A DNA stretch of 64,000 nucleotides from NCBI RefSeq assembly GCF_000272475.1, contig NZ_AKFJ01000085.1, forward strand, positions 1-64,000, in the 5' to 3' direction. This DNA is from Novosphingobium sp. Rr 2-17 (GTDB lineage Bacteria; Pseudomonadota; Alphaproteobacteria; Sphingomonadales; Sphingomonadaceae). The position numbers and the translations under genes were made by a program. Shown here piece after piece: positions 17,338-26,191 of this stretch. Below the pieces are notes generated by a model that saw nothing but the letters and a program-made list of their open reading frames with translations, searched no databases and was not told the origin of the DNA. Every line of letters begins with the position of its first letter. The first letter of the stretch is position 1.

Positions 17338-18617
17338 CAGAACAAAACCTCCAACTTTTCGATACTGCCCATCCACGGCTTCAACACCTCGGGCACCACG
17401 ACCGAGCCGTCCTCCTGCTGATAATTCTCCAGCACCGCGACCAGGGTGCGGCCCACCGCGAGGCCCGAACCGTTGAGCGTATGCACGAACTCGGTCTTCT
17501 TCGAGCCCTCGGGCTTGAAGCGGGCGTTCATGCGCCGGGCCTGGTAGTCGCCGCAATTGGAGATCGAGCTGATCTCGCGATAGGCGCCTTGGCCCGGCAG
17601 CCACACTTCCAGGTCGAAGGTCTTGCGCGCGGTCGCGCCCATGTCGCCGGCGCACAGCAGCATCTTGCGATAGGGTAGTTCCAGCGCCTCCAGGATACCC
17701 TCGGCGGCGCGGACCATGCGTTCATGCTCGGCTTCGCTCTCGTCGGGCTTGGCGATGGTGACGAGTTCGACCTTCTCGAACTGGTGCTGGCGAATGAACC
17801 CGCGCGTATCGCGCCCGGCTGCGCCCGCTTCGGAACGGAAGCACGGGGTCAGCGCGGTCATCCGCAACGGCAGCGCGGCCGGCTCTAGAATCTGCTCGCG
17901 TACCGCGTTGGTCAGCGACACTTCGGCGGTGGGGATCAGCCAGCGACCATCGGTGGTGCGGAACAAGTCTTCGGAAAACTTGGGCAACTGCCCCGTCCCG
18001 AACACCGCCTCGTCGAGCACCAGCAGTGGCACCGCGCATTCCATATAGCCGTTGGCGCCGGTCTGCGTGTCCAGCATGAACTGCGCCAGTGCCCGGTGGA
18101 GGCGCGCCATTTGCCCCTTGAGGAACGTAAAGCGCGCGCCGGACAGCATCGCCCCGGTTTCGAAATCGAGCCCGAGCGCGGGGCCAAGGTCCGCGTGCTC
18201 CTTGGGCGTGAATACAAACGCGCGCGGTGTGCCCCAGCGCGCGATCTCGACGTTCTGCGCCTCGTCCGCGCCGTCCGGAACTTGCGCTACCGGAATGTTG
18301 GGCAGGCCAGCCAGCGCGTCGTGCAACTGCGCCGTCAGGTCTTTCTCCTCGGCTTCGAGGGCGGGGAGGGTGTCCTTGAGGCTCGCGACTTCGGCCTTGA
18401 GCGCTTCGGCGGTGGCGCTGTCGCCTTGGCCCATGGCTTTGCCGATGGCCTTCGATGCCTCGTTGCGGCGGTTCTGCGCCTCCTGCATGCGGGTGGCGAC
18501 GGCGCGGCGCTGCTCGTCCAAAGCGACGAGGGCGGCGGCGACGGGATCGACGCCCCGGCGAGCGAGGCCGGCGTCGAACTCTTGCGGATTTTCGCGGATC
18601 TGGCGGATGTCGTGCAT
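17337..18617 (-). CDS. serS: Serine--tRNA ligase
   Basis: A 426-residue class II synthetase charging tRNA-Ser and tRNA-Sec. The N-terminal coiled-coil arm (about residues 25-105) is Ala/Glu/Lys-rich. Motif 2 is [20 protein letters not shown] and motif 3 is [18 protein letters not shown]. The start [11 protein letters not shown] is the standard N-terminus and the length is typical. First gene of the serS-surE-M23 operon. Confidence 0.97.
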   Translation of the reverse strand: MHDIRQIRENPQEFDAGLARRGVDPVAAALVALDEQRRAVATRMQEAQNRRNEASKAIGKAMGQGDSATAEALKAEVASLKDTLPALEAEEKDLTAQLHDALAGLPNIPVAQVPDGADEAQNVEIARWGTPRAFVFTPKEHADLGPALGLDFETGAMLSGARFTFLKGQMARLHRALAQFMLDTQTGANGYMECAVPLLVLDEAVFGTGQLPKFSEDLFRTTDGRWLIPTAEVSLTNAVREQILEPAALPLRMTALTPCFRSEAGAAGRDTRGFIRQHQFEKVELVTIAKPDESEAEHERMVRAAEGILEALELPYRKMLLCAGDMGATARKTFDLEVWLPGQGAYREISSISNCGDYQARRMNARFKPEGSKKTEFVHTLNGSGLAVGRTLVAVLENYQQEDGSVVVPEVLKPWMGSIEKLEVLF

Positions 18618-18722
18618 GGCGCGGGGCTATGCCCGCAGCATCGCGCGCACGCAAGACGACTTGCTTGCGAAACGAACCCAAGAATTGTCAGAAATGCTTG
18701 GTGCCGAGCCATCCGGTAAGGA

Positions 18723-18797
18723 TGGTGGGCGCGGCAGGGTTTGAACCTGCGACCCCACCCGTGTGAAGGGTGTGCTCTACCGCTGAGCTACGCGCCC
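18723..18797 (-). tRNA. tRNA-Val (CAC anticodon)
   Basis: A 75-nt cloverleaf on the minus strand. Acceptor GGGCGCG pairs with CGCGCCC, followed by discriminator A and encoded CCA. The D-arm is AGCTCAGCGGTAGAGCA. The anticodon stem CACCC/GGGTG encloses TTCACAC, giving anticodon CAC. The T-arm GCAGGTTCAAACCCTGC is canonical. Confidence 0.95.
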
Positions 18798-18876
18798 GCT
18801 ACCAATTGCGGAAGCGCGCCCCTAGACAAATGCGATCGAATTGACAAGCGCCGATCTCAACGTAAAGCGCATCGCC

Positions 18877-19227
18877 ATGACCGAAGAGACCCAGACCCCC
18901 GACGACGCGCCCGAGGCGACCCCTGCAGTCACCCCCGAGGCTGCTCCCGCAACCAGCGGAACCGACGTGCCGCCCGATCACCTCGCGATCCACCCGCACA
19001 GCCCGTTCTACGATGGCGACAAGCTGCAGCGCGGCGTCGGCATTCGCTTCAAGGGCACCGTGCGCACCAACATCGAGGAATACTGCATTTCCGAAGGTTG
19101 GGTGCGCGTACAGGCCGGCAAGACGCTCGATCGCAAGGGCAACCCGCTGACGATCAAGCTGAGCGGCCCGGTCGAGGCCTGGTACGAAGACTTGGGCGAA
19201 AACGCGCCCGTCGCCAAGAAAGACTGA
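18877..19227 (+). CDS. DUF3297 family protein
   Basis: A 116-residue soluble protein. The first 40 residues are an acidic Glu/Pro/Ala/Thr-rich, probably disordered segment. The conserved DUF3297 core follows: HPHSPFYDGDKLQRGVGIRF, EEYCISEGWVRV and LDRKGNPLTIKLSGPVEAWY. The function is unknown. The ATG at 18877 is preferred over a TTG 12 codons upstream. Confidence 0.9.
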   Translation: MTEETQTPDDAPEATPAVTPEAAPATSGTDVPPDHLAIHPHSPFYDGDKLQRGVGIRFKGTVRTNIEEYCISEGWVRVQAGKTLDRKGNPLTIKLSGPVEAWYEDLGENAPVAKKD

Positions 19228-19233
19228 GCTTCG

Positions 19234-19282
19234 CCGCGCCTTAGGGCGCGGTGCTCAATACGTCCCGGTGCTCAATACGTTC
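19234..19282. repeat. Short hairpin and 17-bp tandem duplication spanning a stop codon
   Basis: A CCGCGCC-TTAG-GGCGCGG hairpin (19234-19251) follows the DUF3297 stop and may terminate transcription. Directly after, a 17-bp unit starting CGGTGCTCAATACGT occurs at 19249-19265 and again at 19266-19282. The second copy contains the TGA stop of the convergent CHAP gene, so that stop is duplicated downstream. Confidence 0.7.
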
Positions 19283-19937
19283 CGGCGATGATCGCGCCGA
19301 TCGGGTCGTCGTGGCGGCCCTTGCGCGTGGGGCGCGAATCTTCACGGTGGGTGAGGGTCTGGCCAGCTTGGCTGAACTTCTGGCTGAGCTGCGCGCTCAG
19401 CTTCATGCCCGGCTTGGCGTTGTAGATGAAGCCTGAGACCGGCCAGTGCGTGGTGCCCAGGCCTCGGCTGGGGCCGTACCAGATGCGGACTTCGCTCCAG
19501 TCATTGCCGGGCGACACGTCAAGCGCGGCGACGTTGCGTTCGATCTCGCCGGGGACGGACCAATTGGCGTGGCTTAGCAATACGGTGCGCGAATCGACCA
19601 CGCGGCTGACGGTGGCGACATGGCCCAGGCGCGAGTTGTTGAACGGGCGGATCGCCATCACCGCGCCGGGGATCGGGCGGCTGCCGGTGGCATAGCGACC
19701 GCGCGCCTGGCTCCACCAGGTATGGGCATCGCCATAGATCTGGATGCCTGAGGTCAGGCGGGCATAAGGCACGCATTCCAGATGACCGGGCGTCCTTGGG
19801 ACGATCCCGCCGCCCGCCGCGCCATCGTTGGCGATCATGCTTGCGGATGCGACCCCCGTCACAGGAGTAGTACTTGCCATCGCCGGCAGCGCAATCGCGC
19901 TTGACGCCAACATTGTGAATGCCTGGTAAACCCTCAT
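19272..19937 (-). CDS. Exported CHAP-domain protein
   Basis: A 221-residue protein with a signal peptide (about residues 1-22, PAMAS). A CHAP (cysteine, histidine-dependent amidohydrolase/peptidase) domain follows. The catalytic cysteine is expected in HLECVPYARLTSG near residue 55 and the histidine in SRLGHVATVSRV near 105, with an Asn/Trp-containing strand SHANW after it. Such proteins often cleave peptidoglycan cross-bridges. Here the domain is alone, without cell-wall-binding repeats, and the last 50 residues are basic. Confidence 0.83.
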   Translation of the reverse strand: MRVYQAFTMLASSAIALPAMASTTPVTGVASASMIANDGAAGGGIVPRTPGHLECVPYARLTSGIQIYGDAHTWWSQARGRYATGSRPIPGAVMAIRPFNNSRLGHVATVSRVVDSRTVLLSHANWSVPGEIERNVAALDVSPGNDWSEVRIWYGPSRGLGTTHWPVSGFIYNAKPGMKLSAQLSQKFSQAGQTLTHREDSRPTRKGRHDDPIGAIIAGTY

Positions 19938-20031
19938 GGCGTTCTTTTTTCACGGAACTGTTAGTGTCGATCTCCTAGATATAGTTAACGGCGCGGTAGG
20001 AATTGGCTCGACGCTTTTTTCGCGATGGCGC

Positions 20032-20535
20032 CTAGCGTGTGGCGTTTTTTAAACGAGCAGCGGTCGTGTCGTTCCTCGTTATGCACGCGGCATAGCAGCC
20101 TCGTTTGGCATAGTGGGCGTGTAGGTAGGACACGTCGGGATTATCGAAAAAGCGCTCGATCAAAGGTGTTAACGCCGCGCCGTCAGCAAGGTCGGCATCG
20201 AGCATCTCACCGCTTGCGTTGAAAGCGCGAAGAGAGATGGGGCGGCATCGCACCGCATCGGGCAACGCGTCTACCAATTCCAACGCCTGCTCCGATGTTT
20301 CTCCCACGAAGATGGCGTGTCGCGATCGATAGGGAGTATCTGCCGGCAGATGCTCATAGTTCAGCAGAATGGCTGTCTCGCCAACCTCTAGGTCGCGGAC
20401 TTCCACGCGGTCGGGAAATCCTGGCTTGGCGTCAACGACGTACCGCTTTGCGCCTCTGGCCGCCAAGTCTTCATCTGACAGGCCGATGAGATGTTGGAAT
20501 TGGCGCGGATCGAGGCCCTGAACACGAAACGACAT
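20032..20535 (-). CDS. DUF1203 family protein
   Basis: A 167-residue cytoplasmic protein starting at the ATG at 20535 (MSFRVQGLDPRQF), preceded by a strong Shine-Dalgarno AAGGAGAG. The sequence contains YVVDAKPGFPDRVEVRD, GETAILLNYEHLPADTPYRS and SYLHAHYAKRGCYAACITRN, the usual DUF1203 pattern. The family is uncharacterised. The gene stands alone between the CHAP gene and an HNH protein on the same strand. Confidence 0.85.
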   Translation of the reverse strand: MSFRVQGLDPRQFQHLIGLSDEDLAARGAKRYVVDAKPGFPDRVEVRDLEVGETAILLNYEHLPADTPYRSRHAIFVGETSEQALELVDALPDAVRCRPISLRAFNASGEMLDADLADGAALTPLIERFFDNPDVSYLHAHYAKRGCYAACITRNDTTAARLKNATR

Positions 20536-20646
20536 ATCGCTCTCCTTGGTTGGGAGACGATTTGTCATGGACCTTGAAGGCTGGCTTCCCGCACTTTGCG
20601 GTCAAACTGCGACAAGACCCTTAGCGAAAAGGCGAAGGCCGCTCCG

Positions 20647-20985
20647 TCAGCGTTTCTTCTTGGCCGTGGTCGCGTTGAAGTCGGGGTCTTTGTTCGCCAC
20701 CCAGTCCACGAATTTGCGCATGGTGGGATTGGTGAGCAAGCCTTCCACGTCCATTCCGTAACGCTGCAGCTCGGAATTGGTGAAATTGGCGATCAGCGTT
20801 TGCTGGCAGATCGGGTGCATCGGCACGACATCGCGTCCGCCCCGGCTTTTGGGGACGGGGTGGTGCCAGACGATGGTATTGCCGGTCTTGCGCCCGCAAA
20901 GCCAGCAAGGCACGACCACTTCCGGGGTGTCCTCGTCGTCCTGCGGATCTTCATAAGGACCATGCTTCGAATGTTTGCGAGCCAC
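20647..20985 (-). CDS. Small HNH-like endonuclease domain protein
   Basis: A 112-residue protein with a zinc-knuckle-like CWLCGRKTGN, the central WHHPVPKSRGGRD, and MHPICQQTLIANFTNSEL. The arrangement C-x2-C ... HH ... H-x-x-C is that of HNH/beta-beta-alpha nucleases. The terminal 12 residues are Lys-rich. Stand-alone HNH proteins of this size are frequent in Sphingomonadales; their targets are unknown. No phage genes are nearby. Confidence 0.75.
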   Translation of the reverse strand: MARKHSKHGPYEDPQDDEDTPEVVVPCWLCGRKTGNTIVWHHPVPKSRGGRDVVPMHPICQQTLIANFTNSELQRYGMDVEGLLTNPTMRKFVDWVANKDPDFNATTAKKKR

Positions 20986-21119
20986 GCGTCCACCTGAATT
21001 GCCTGAGTTTCGTTGCCGCCCCTATAGCGAGTGAACGCGGCATTGCCACACTGACGTCGCTCAGGATTAGGCCGCAATGCTTGCTAAAGAGCGCGGAATG
21101 TGCCCAAGCGGAGAGTATT

Positions 21120-22496
21120 ATGTTACCGCAAGTCATCATTATCGGGCGCCCCAACGTGGGCAAATCCACCATGTTCAACCGCCTCGTCGGCAAGAAGCTG
21201 GCGCTGGTGGACGACCAGCCCGGCGTTACGCGCGATCGCAGGTTCGGCGATGCCGAGCTGTTGGGGCTCAAATTCCAGATCGTCGATACCGCCGGTTGGG
21301 AGGACGACGAGGCTGAAACGCTGCCGGGCCGGATGCGCAAGCAGACCGAGGCAGCGCTGGAAACCGCCGACGTCGCGCTGTTCGTGATCGATGCGCGCGC
21401 CGGGCTGACCCCGCTCGACGAAGAGATCGGCAATTGGCTGCGTGCCTCGCCGGTTCCAGTGATCCTCGTTGCCAACAAGGCTGAGGGCCGGGCGGGCGAG
21501 GGCGGGCTGTTGGAGTCGTACTCGCTGGGCCTGGGTGATCCGGTGCCGTTTTCCGCCGAGCATGGCGAGGGCATGGGCGACTTGTTCGAAGCGCTGCTGC
21601 CGCACCTCGATCCGCTTCAGCCCGAAGAGGTTGAGGAAGTGGAGATGGACGAGGAGGCGTTGCTGCTCGCGCCGCTCAAGCTGGCGATCGTGGGCCGCCC
21701 CAATGCCGGCAAGTCCACCCTCATCAACAAGATCCTGGGCGAGGACCGCCTGCTGACCGGGCCGGAAGCGGGCATCACCCGCGATTCGATCACCATCCAA
21801 TGGGAATGGACCGACCCCAAGACCAAGGAAGCGCGCGCGGTCCACCTGATCGACACCGCCGGGATGCGCAAGCGCGCCAACGTGGTAGAAAAGCTGGAGC
21901 GCATGGCCGTGGCCGATGCGCGCCACGCGATCGACTTCGCCGAGGTGGTGGTGCTGTTGCTCGACGCGACGCGTGGGCTGGAGCATCAGGATCTGACGAT
22001 CGCCTCGCGCGTGGTCGAGGAAGGCCGCGCCTTGATGATCGCGATCAACAAGTGGGATGTGGCCGAAGACGCGAGCAAGCTGTTTAACGGCATCCGCTTC
22101 GCGCTGGACGAGGGGCTGGCGCAAGTGCGCGGGGTGCCGCTGCTGGCGGTATCGGCGCGCACCGGCAAGGGGCTGGACGAAATGGTAGCGGCGGCCTTCT
22201 CCATCCGCGAGGCGTGGAGCAAGCGCGTGCCGACATCGGGCCTCAACCGCTGGTTCGACGATGCGCTATCGGCCAACCCGCCGCCAGCGCCGGGCGGCAA
22301 GCGTATCAAGCTGCGCTACATCACCCAGGCCAAAACACGCCCGCCCGGCTTCGTCATCTTCGGCACCCGGCTGGACCTGCTGCCCGAAAGCTACAAGCGC
22401 TACCTTATCAATGGCATCCGCCGCGAGCTGGGCTTCGATGCGGTGCCGATCCGGTTGAACTTGCGCAGTGCGAAGAACCCGTTCGCGAAGGACTGA
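21120..22496 (+). CDS. der: Ribosome biogenesis GTPase Der (EngA)
   Basis: A 458-residue tandem GTPase. Domain 1: GRPNVGKSTMFNRL, DDQPGVTRDRRF, DTAGWEDDEAE, NKAEG. Domain 2: GRPNAGKSTLINKI, GPEAGITRDSITI, DTAGMRKRANV, NKWD. A C-terminal KH-like domain ends GFDAVPIRLNLRSAKNPFAKD. Der is essential for 50S assembly. The ATG at 21120 (MLPQVIIIGRP) follows CGGAGAG and is preferred over an upstream start that would add 13 residues. Confidence 0.97.
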   Translation: MLPQVIIIGRPNVGKSTMFNRLVGKKLALVDDQPGVTRDRRFGDAELLGLKFQIVDTAGWEDDEAETLPGRMRKQTEAALETADVALFVIDARAGLTPLDEEIGNWLRASPVPVILVANKAEGRAGEGGLLESYSLGLGDPVPFSAEHGEGMGDLFEALLPHLDPLQPEEVEEVEMDEEALLLAPLKLAIVGRPNAGKSTLINKILGEDRLLTGPEAGITRDSITIQWEWTDPKTKEARAVHLIDTAGMRKRANVVEKLERMAVADARHAIDFAEVVVLLLDATRGLEHQDLTIASRVVEEGRALMIAINKWDVAEDASKLFNGIRFALDEGLAQVRGVPLLAVSARTGKGLDEMVAAAFSIREAWSKRVPTSGLNRWFDDALSANPPPAPGGKRIKLRYITQAKTRPPGFVIFGTRLDLLPESYKRYLINGIRRELGFDAVPIRLNLRSAKNPFAKD

Positions 22497-22507
22497 GGCT
22501 GTTTAAG

Positions 22508-22605
22508 AAATGCCCGGCGGGGCATTTCAGGGCGGCACCGGCCCACTCCCCCACCCGACCAGCCATAGGGCACTAAGGTTGGGTGGAGGAGTGGGCCGGT
22601 GCTGC
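22508..22605. repeat. Two hairpins, one with 29-bp arms, after der
   Basis: A small hairpin AAATGCCC-GGCG-GGGCATTT lies at 22508-22527. It is followed by a long inverted repeat with arms 22532-22560 and 22577-22605 and a 16-base loop; the arms differ at three positions only, mostly as G-U compatible changes. It lies between convergent der and the AI-2E-type permease gene. It may act as a bidirectional terminator or be a mobile REP-type unit. Confidence 0.75.
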
Positions 22606-22634
22606 AAAATTGGCGCACGGCGGGTTTTCAAACC

Positions 22635-23780
22635 CTACGACGGATGCGCTGCGGTTTCGGCAGTGCTGGCGGGCGTTTCCTCCACAGGGGCGGACTCCTG
22701 GCCATCGTCGTTCAGCACGATCCCGCGCTTTTCGCGCTGCTGGTTCCACACCGCGATGAATAGCGCGGCGATCACCGGGCCGACGATGAAGCCGTTGAGC
22801 CCGAACAATTCGAGGCCCGAGAGGGTCGCGATCAGCACTACGAAGTCAGGCATGCGGGTGTCGCGACCGACCAGGATGGGGCGTAGCACGTTGTCCACCA
22901 TGCCGATGATGAACACGCCTGCAAATACCACGATGGCCGCCTTGCCGGTATCGCCTACCGCGAACAGGTAAATCGCGACAGGAAGCCAGATGATGCCGGT
23001 TCCCACTGCGGGCAGTAGTGAGAAGAAGCCCATCAGGACGCCCCAGATGAGCGCGCCTTCCACACCCAGCAACGAGAACAGGATGCCGCCCAGCACGCCT
23101 TGGACCACCGCGACCACGACCGTGCCGCGCATGGTGGCGCGCACGACGACGAGGAAATGCTGAACCAGCGAATCGCGGGTCTGGCGGTGAAGCGGCATCG
23201 AACTGCACACCATTGTGCCGTAGTGTTGGCCATCGCGCAGCAGGAAGTAGCTGAGATACAGCATGACGCCCAGCGCGGCGACGAAGCTCATCGCGCCCTG
23301 GCCGACCACCAGCACACGCCCCGCGATGTTCTGCAGGCCCGCAGTGATGCTGGAGCCAAACTGACGGCGGATAGCATCGAAATTGGTAAGGTCGTACTCC
23401 GCCAGCAGATTGCGCAGTCGCCGGGGCAAAGCGTTGGTGATCTGGTTGAGGATGCGACCGAGATCGATCTTGCCCGTGCTGATCTGAGTGTAGAGGTTGG
23501 TCGCTTCCTGCACCAGATTGACGCTGAGCAAGATCGTGGGCACCACGAAGACGGTGACCAGCCCCAGCAGCACCAGCGAGGTGGCCAGGTTCTTGCGGCC
23601 GCCCAGTCGCTCGGCGAGCTTGGCGGTCAGCGGCTGGAACATGATCGCAGCCACCACGCCCCACAGTACTGCCCCGAAATAAGGAAGCAAAAGCCACAGG
23701 AAGGCGAGTGTGACGATGACGACGAGGGCGGCGAAGCCTGCGTCCTCGACGTCGAAATTGCGCTGGCGCGGTTGTATCAT
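22635..23780 (-). CDS. AI-2E family transporter (PerM-type permease)
   Basis: A 381-residue integral membrane protein with about eight helices. The family hallmarks are the N-terminal pair of helices (VTLAFLWLLLPYFGAVLWGV), an amphipathic middle with LAEYDLTNFDAIR, and the C-terminal GILFSLLGVEGALIWGVLMG followed by LPAVGTGIIWLP and KAAIVVFAGVFIIGMVDNVLRP. The family includes TqsA, linked to AI-2 export, and Na+/H+ antiporters, so the substrate here is open. A Ser/Ala-rich cytoplasmic tail closes the protein. Confidence 0.88.
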   Translation of the reverse strand: MIQPRQRNFDVEDAGFAALVVIVTLAFLWLLLPYFGAVLWGVVAAIMFQPLTAKLAERLGGRKNLATSLVLLGLVTVFVVPTILLSVNLVQEATNLYTQISTGKIDLGRILNQITNALPRRLRNLLAEYDLTNFDAIRRQFGSSITAGLQNIAGRVLVVGQGAMSFVAALGVMLYLSYFLLRDGQHYGTMVCSSMPLHRQTRDSLVQHFLVVVRATMRGTVVVAVVQGVLGGILFSLLGVEGALIWGVLMGFFSLLPAVGTGIIWLPVAIYLFAVGDTGKAAIVVFAGVFIIGMVDNVLRPILVGRDTRMPDFVVLIATLSGLELFGLNGFIVGPVIAALFIAVWNQQREKRGIVLNDDGQESAPVEETPASTAETAAHPS

Positions 23781-23938
23781 GATCCCCCCTCGGCACTGCG
23801 GGAACCGCCGTGCGCCGAAACAAAAGCGACGACGCGGTGGCGGGTTCCCGTCAGGGGGTATCAGCGCAGGGCAGATTTGGGAATCCTGCGGCGCAAAATT
23901 CCAGGGGCGCCGACGGGCCGGCGCCCACTGCGATTAGA

Positions 23939-24040
23939 GCGTTTTCGAAGCAGGTGGAATCACCTGCTGACTCGGAAAACGCGGCGAACCAAGAGTCTAG
24001 AGCAACCGAGCCGATGCAATCGGATCGGAACTTGCTCTAG
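23939..24040. repeat. Intergenic double-hairpin repeat (RIME-like)
   Basis: Two adjoining palindromes fill the gap upstream of the bfr stop. 23939-23982 pairs GCGTTTTC with GAAAACGC around an inner AGCAGGTG/CACCTGCT stem. 23997-24040 pairs CTAGAGCAA with TTGCTCTAG around CCGAT/ATCGG. The AGAGCGTTTTC and CTAGAGCA wording resembles intergenic mosaic repeats common in alphaproteobacteria. The second palindrome overlaps the last bases of bfr and could end its transcript. Confidence 0.7.
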
Positions 24041-24522
24041 TTGCTTTCGCCCGCTGGCTTGCTTTGCAACTGGCAATAGTTTTGGATGCCCATGCGCTCG
24101 ATCATGTCGAACTGCTTCTCCAGGAAATCGACGTGTTCTTCTTCGCTTTCCAGGATGCGTTCGAAGATTTCGCGGCTGACGTAGTCGCGCACGCTTTCAG
24201 CATGGGCAATGGCGTCGCGCAACAAAGGTATGGCGTCGTTTTCCAGAGCGAGGTCGGCGCGCAGGATCTCTTCGACGCTTTCGCCGATGCGCAACTTGCC
24301 CAGCGTCTGGAAGTTGGGGAGGCCATCGAGATAGAGGATGCGATCTGCCAGCACGTCGGCGTGCTTCATCTCGTCGATCGATTCGTGGCGCTCGTATTCG
24401 GCGAGTTTCTTGATGCCCCAGTTGTCCAGCATGCGATAATGCAGCCAGTACTGGTTGATGGCGGTCAGCTCGTTGAACAGCGCCTTGTTCAGAAATTCGA
24501 TAACCTTGAGGTCGCCCTTCAT
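24037..24522 (-). CDS. bfr: Bacterioferritin
   Basis: A 161-residue heme-containing ferritin that oxidises and stores iron in a 24-mer shell. Starting at the ATG at 24522 ([11 protein letters not shown]), the diiron ligands fall at their standard numbers: Glu18, Glu51 and His54, with further Glu and Glu-His in ALENDAIP and SEEEHVDF. The heme-ligating Met52 is present (DEMKH). A Shine-Dalgarno AAAGGAG precedes the start. It lies 78 bases after bfd on the same strand, probably one operon controlling storage and release. Confidence 0.96.
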   Translation of the reverse strand: MKGDLKVIEFLNKALFNELTAINQYWLHYRMLDNWGIKKLAEYERHESIDEMKHADVLADRILYLDGLPNFQTLGKLRIGESVEEILRADLALENDAIPLLRDAIAHAESVRDYVSREIFERILESEEEHVDFLEKQFDMIERMGIQNYCQLQSKPAGESN

Positions 24523-24600
24523 CGCGCGGAAACTCCTTTGCGTGGAGCCGCGGCGTATATGCGTTGTGACGCAAAAGGGCAAGGCGGTCAGGTCATCGAA

Positions 24601-24795
24601 TCAGGCGGCGGCGGATATCCTCATGCGGGCTGAGCCGATTTCGTCGGCAATAATATCGTCAGCGTCGTCCAGGCACTGCCGGCACTGCGGCGTGCGGCCC
24701 AACATTCCGTAAACGGCTTCGGCATTGCCGGCGCAACGGCGCGCGGCGCAGCGAAGGTCGTTTTCGCGGATGGCATTGCAGATGCACACGTACAT
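24601..24795 (-). CDS. bfd: Bacterioferritin-associated ferredoxin
   Basis: A 64-residue [2Fe-2S] protein. Its cluster cysteines are Cys4 and Cys6 (YVCICNAI) and Cys38 and Cys41 (TPQCRQC), the Bfd/NifU-like BFD pattern. Bfd delivers electrons to bacterioferritin heme to mobilise stored Fe3+, and in other bacteria it is induced by iron starvation. The upstream region holds TGCGA/TCGCA inverted repeats (24832-24860) that may be an iron-responsive operator. Confidence 0.93.
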   Translation of the reverse strand: MYVCICNAIRENDLRCAARRCAGNAEAVYGMLGRTPQCRQCLDDADDIIADEIGSARMRISAAA

Positions 24796-24831
24796 GAGCG
24801 AATCCTCTAGTCGATGTGCAATATATGCGGA

Positions 24832-24860
24832 TGCGAATGGATCGCAATAGCATTTGCGAT
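24832..24860 (-). promoter_or_regulatory. Overlapping TGCGA/TCGCA inverted repeats upstream of bfd
   Basis: TGCGA-ATGGA-TCGCA (24832-24846) overlaps ATCGCAA-TAGCAT-TTGCGAT (24841-24860), 36 bases upstream of the bfd start. The arms match the inverted repeat seen at both small RNA promoters and upstream of the TonB receptor. A Fur-like or other iron regulator is the natural candidate, but the binding protein is inferred only. Confidence 0.5.
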
Positions 24861-26191
24861 TAACTGTGGATTCGGTTCTTCAGCCAGCGCTGTTCGACTA
24901 GCGAACGCCATAGCCATTCGATCGGACCGCGGCGGAAATGGCGCAGCCACACCGGGCTCCAGGCCAGCATCAGCGCCCAACCACCGAAGACGAAAAGCCA
25001 TTGCGCCAATGGGCCAAACTTGCCGAACAAGCCCAGTCCCCAGCCGTAGAAGGCCGCTGTCATGATTACGCTGCACAAGACGTAGTTGCTGAAGGCCGTG
25101 CGTCCGGCAGCGATCAAGCGGCGACCGATTCGAGTCGGCGCGATCTGCGGTGCGGTCAGAACCAGCAGTGCCGCGTAGCCGCAGCTCATCATTAGGTGCG
25201 GCATCGCCATCCCCCAGACCAACGCTGCATGCATCGCGATGGGTGGGAAGTCGCGCGGCCAAGCCCAGGCTAGGAAGGTGATGGTCAGTACCAGTCCAGC
25301 AGCAGTGCTCGCTACCCCGATCGAGCGAACCCGCCGGCGCGACAGGTGGCCGTCGAACAGGCCGACGCGATAGGCGACCATGCCGACCAGCATCAGTGGC
25401 AGCGTTTCGCCAAAAGCGCTGGAAAGCATCTGAACTTGCCAGAAAGGGCGGTCGAGTAGCTTGACGACGAGCAACGGGAGATAGCCCAGAATACTCTCGC
25501 GCATTTCCTGCGCCGCCCAGCTCCAGGCCGAGCCGATCCAGCCAGCGACGACGGCAGACTGGTCCGGCGTTGCCAGGCCTTTGCGCTGGGCGGTCTCGGC
25601 AGCGATGGTGCTGGCGATGTCGAACAGCCCCCACAAGTGCCAGCCGAAGTAGAGAGCCAGCGCGCAAGTCAGCAGCCAGCGGTTGCTCACAGGGCGGAGC
25701 ACGAGCGCGACGATGCCGCACGCGGCATAAACGAACAGAATGTCTCCCCACCACAGCAGCAGGTAATGCAGGCCGCCCAGCAGCAAGAGCCAGCAAAGGC
25801 GGCGGAACTGCAGGATCGTGCCATCGCGCCCGGCGGCTTCAGCGCGGTCCCAGAACAGCACGATGCCCGCGCCGAACAGCAGCGAGAACAGCGCGCGCAT
25901 CTTCCCTTCGAAGAACAGGAACGTGAAGGCGAAGGCGGCCTCGTCTGCAGGAGAGACAGGATGGATGATGCTGGGCGAGGTGGCCGCCATCATCGGCCCG
26001 GCGAAGCCTGAGATGTTGACTGCAAGGATTCCCAGCACCGCGACACCGCGAATGAGGTCGAGCGTGACCAGCCGTTCCGGTGCGGCTGGTTGGACTGTGT
26101 GGACCGCGTCACGCACTGTCGCGGTCGCTGCCGCTTGGGTCAATCGCGCACGACCAGGCAAGTGACCCCAGCGCCGGAGAGCCGAGAACAC
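24860..26191 (-). CDS. DUF418 family membrane protein
   Basis: A protein of up to 443 residues with ten or so membrane helices. It shows the DUF418 hallmarks: LVTLDLIRGVAVLGILAVNI at the first helix, FFEGKMRALFSLLFGAGIV, and in the C-terminal half RRLIAAGRTAFSNYVLCSV and GPIEWLWRSLVEQ. Members are predicted acyltransferase-like or transport proteins without firm function. Two GTG starts are possible: 26191, overlapping the upstream SPOR gene by 52 bases, or 26116. Neither has a good ribosome-binding site, so the first 25 residues are uncertain. Confidence 0.82.
   Translation of the reverse strand: MFSALRRWGHLPGRARLTQAAATATVRDAVHTVQPAAPERLVTLDLIRGVAVLGILAVNISGFAGPMMAATSPSIIHPVSPADEAAFAFTFLFFEGKMRALFSLLFGAGIVLFWDRAEAAGRDGTILQFRRLCWLLLLGGLHYLLLWWGDILFVYAACGIVALVLRPVSNRWLLTCALALYFGWHLWGLFDIASTIAAETAQRKGLATPDQSAVVAGWIGSAWSWAAQEMRESILGYLPLLVVKLLDRPFWQVQMLSSAFGETLPLMLVGMVAYRVGLFDGHLSRRRVRSIGVASTAAGLVLTITFLAWAWPRDFPPIAMHAALVWGMAMPHLMMSCGYAALLVLTAPQIAPTRIGRRLIAAGRTAFSNYVLCSVIMTAAFYGWGLGLFGKFGPLAQWLFVFGGWALMLAWSPVWLRHFRRGPIEWLWRSLVEQRWLKNRIHS

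Noticed and set aside
20647..20985. HNH protein as part of a homing or phage element
   Set aside because: There is no intron, intein or phage gene nearby and no disrupted host gene; it is listed as a stand-alone gene.
23100..24179. 359-residue plus-strand frame across the AI-2E permease gene
   Set aside because: His/Gln/Arg-rich composition typical of an antisense frame of high-GC DNA; the minus strand encodes a clear permease.
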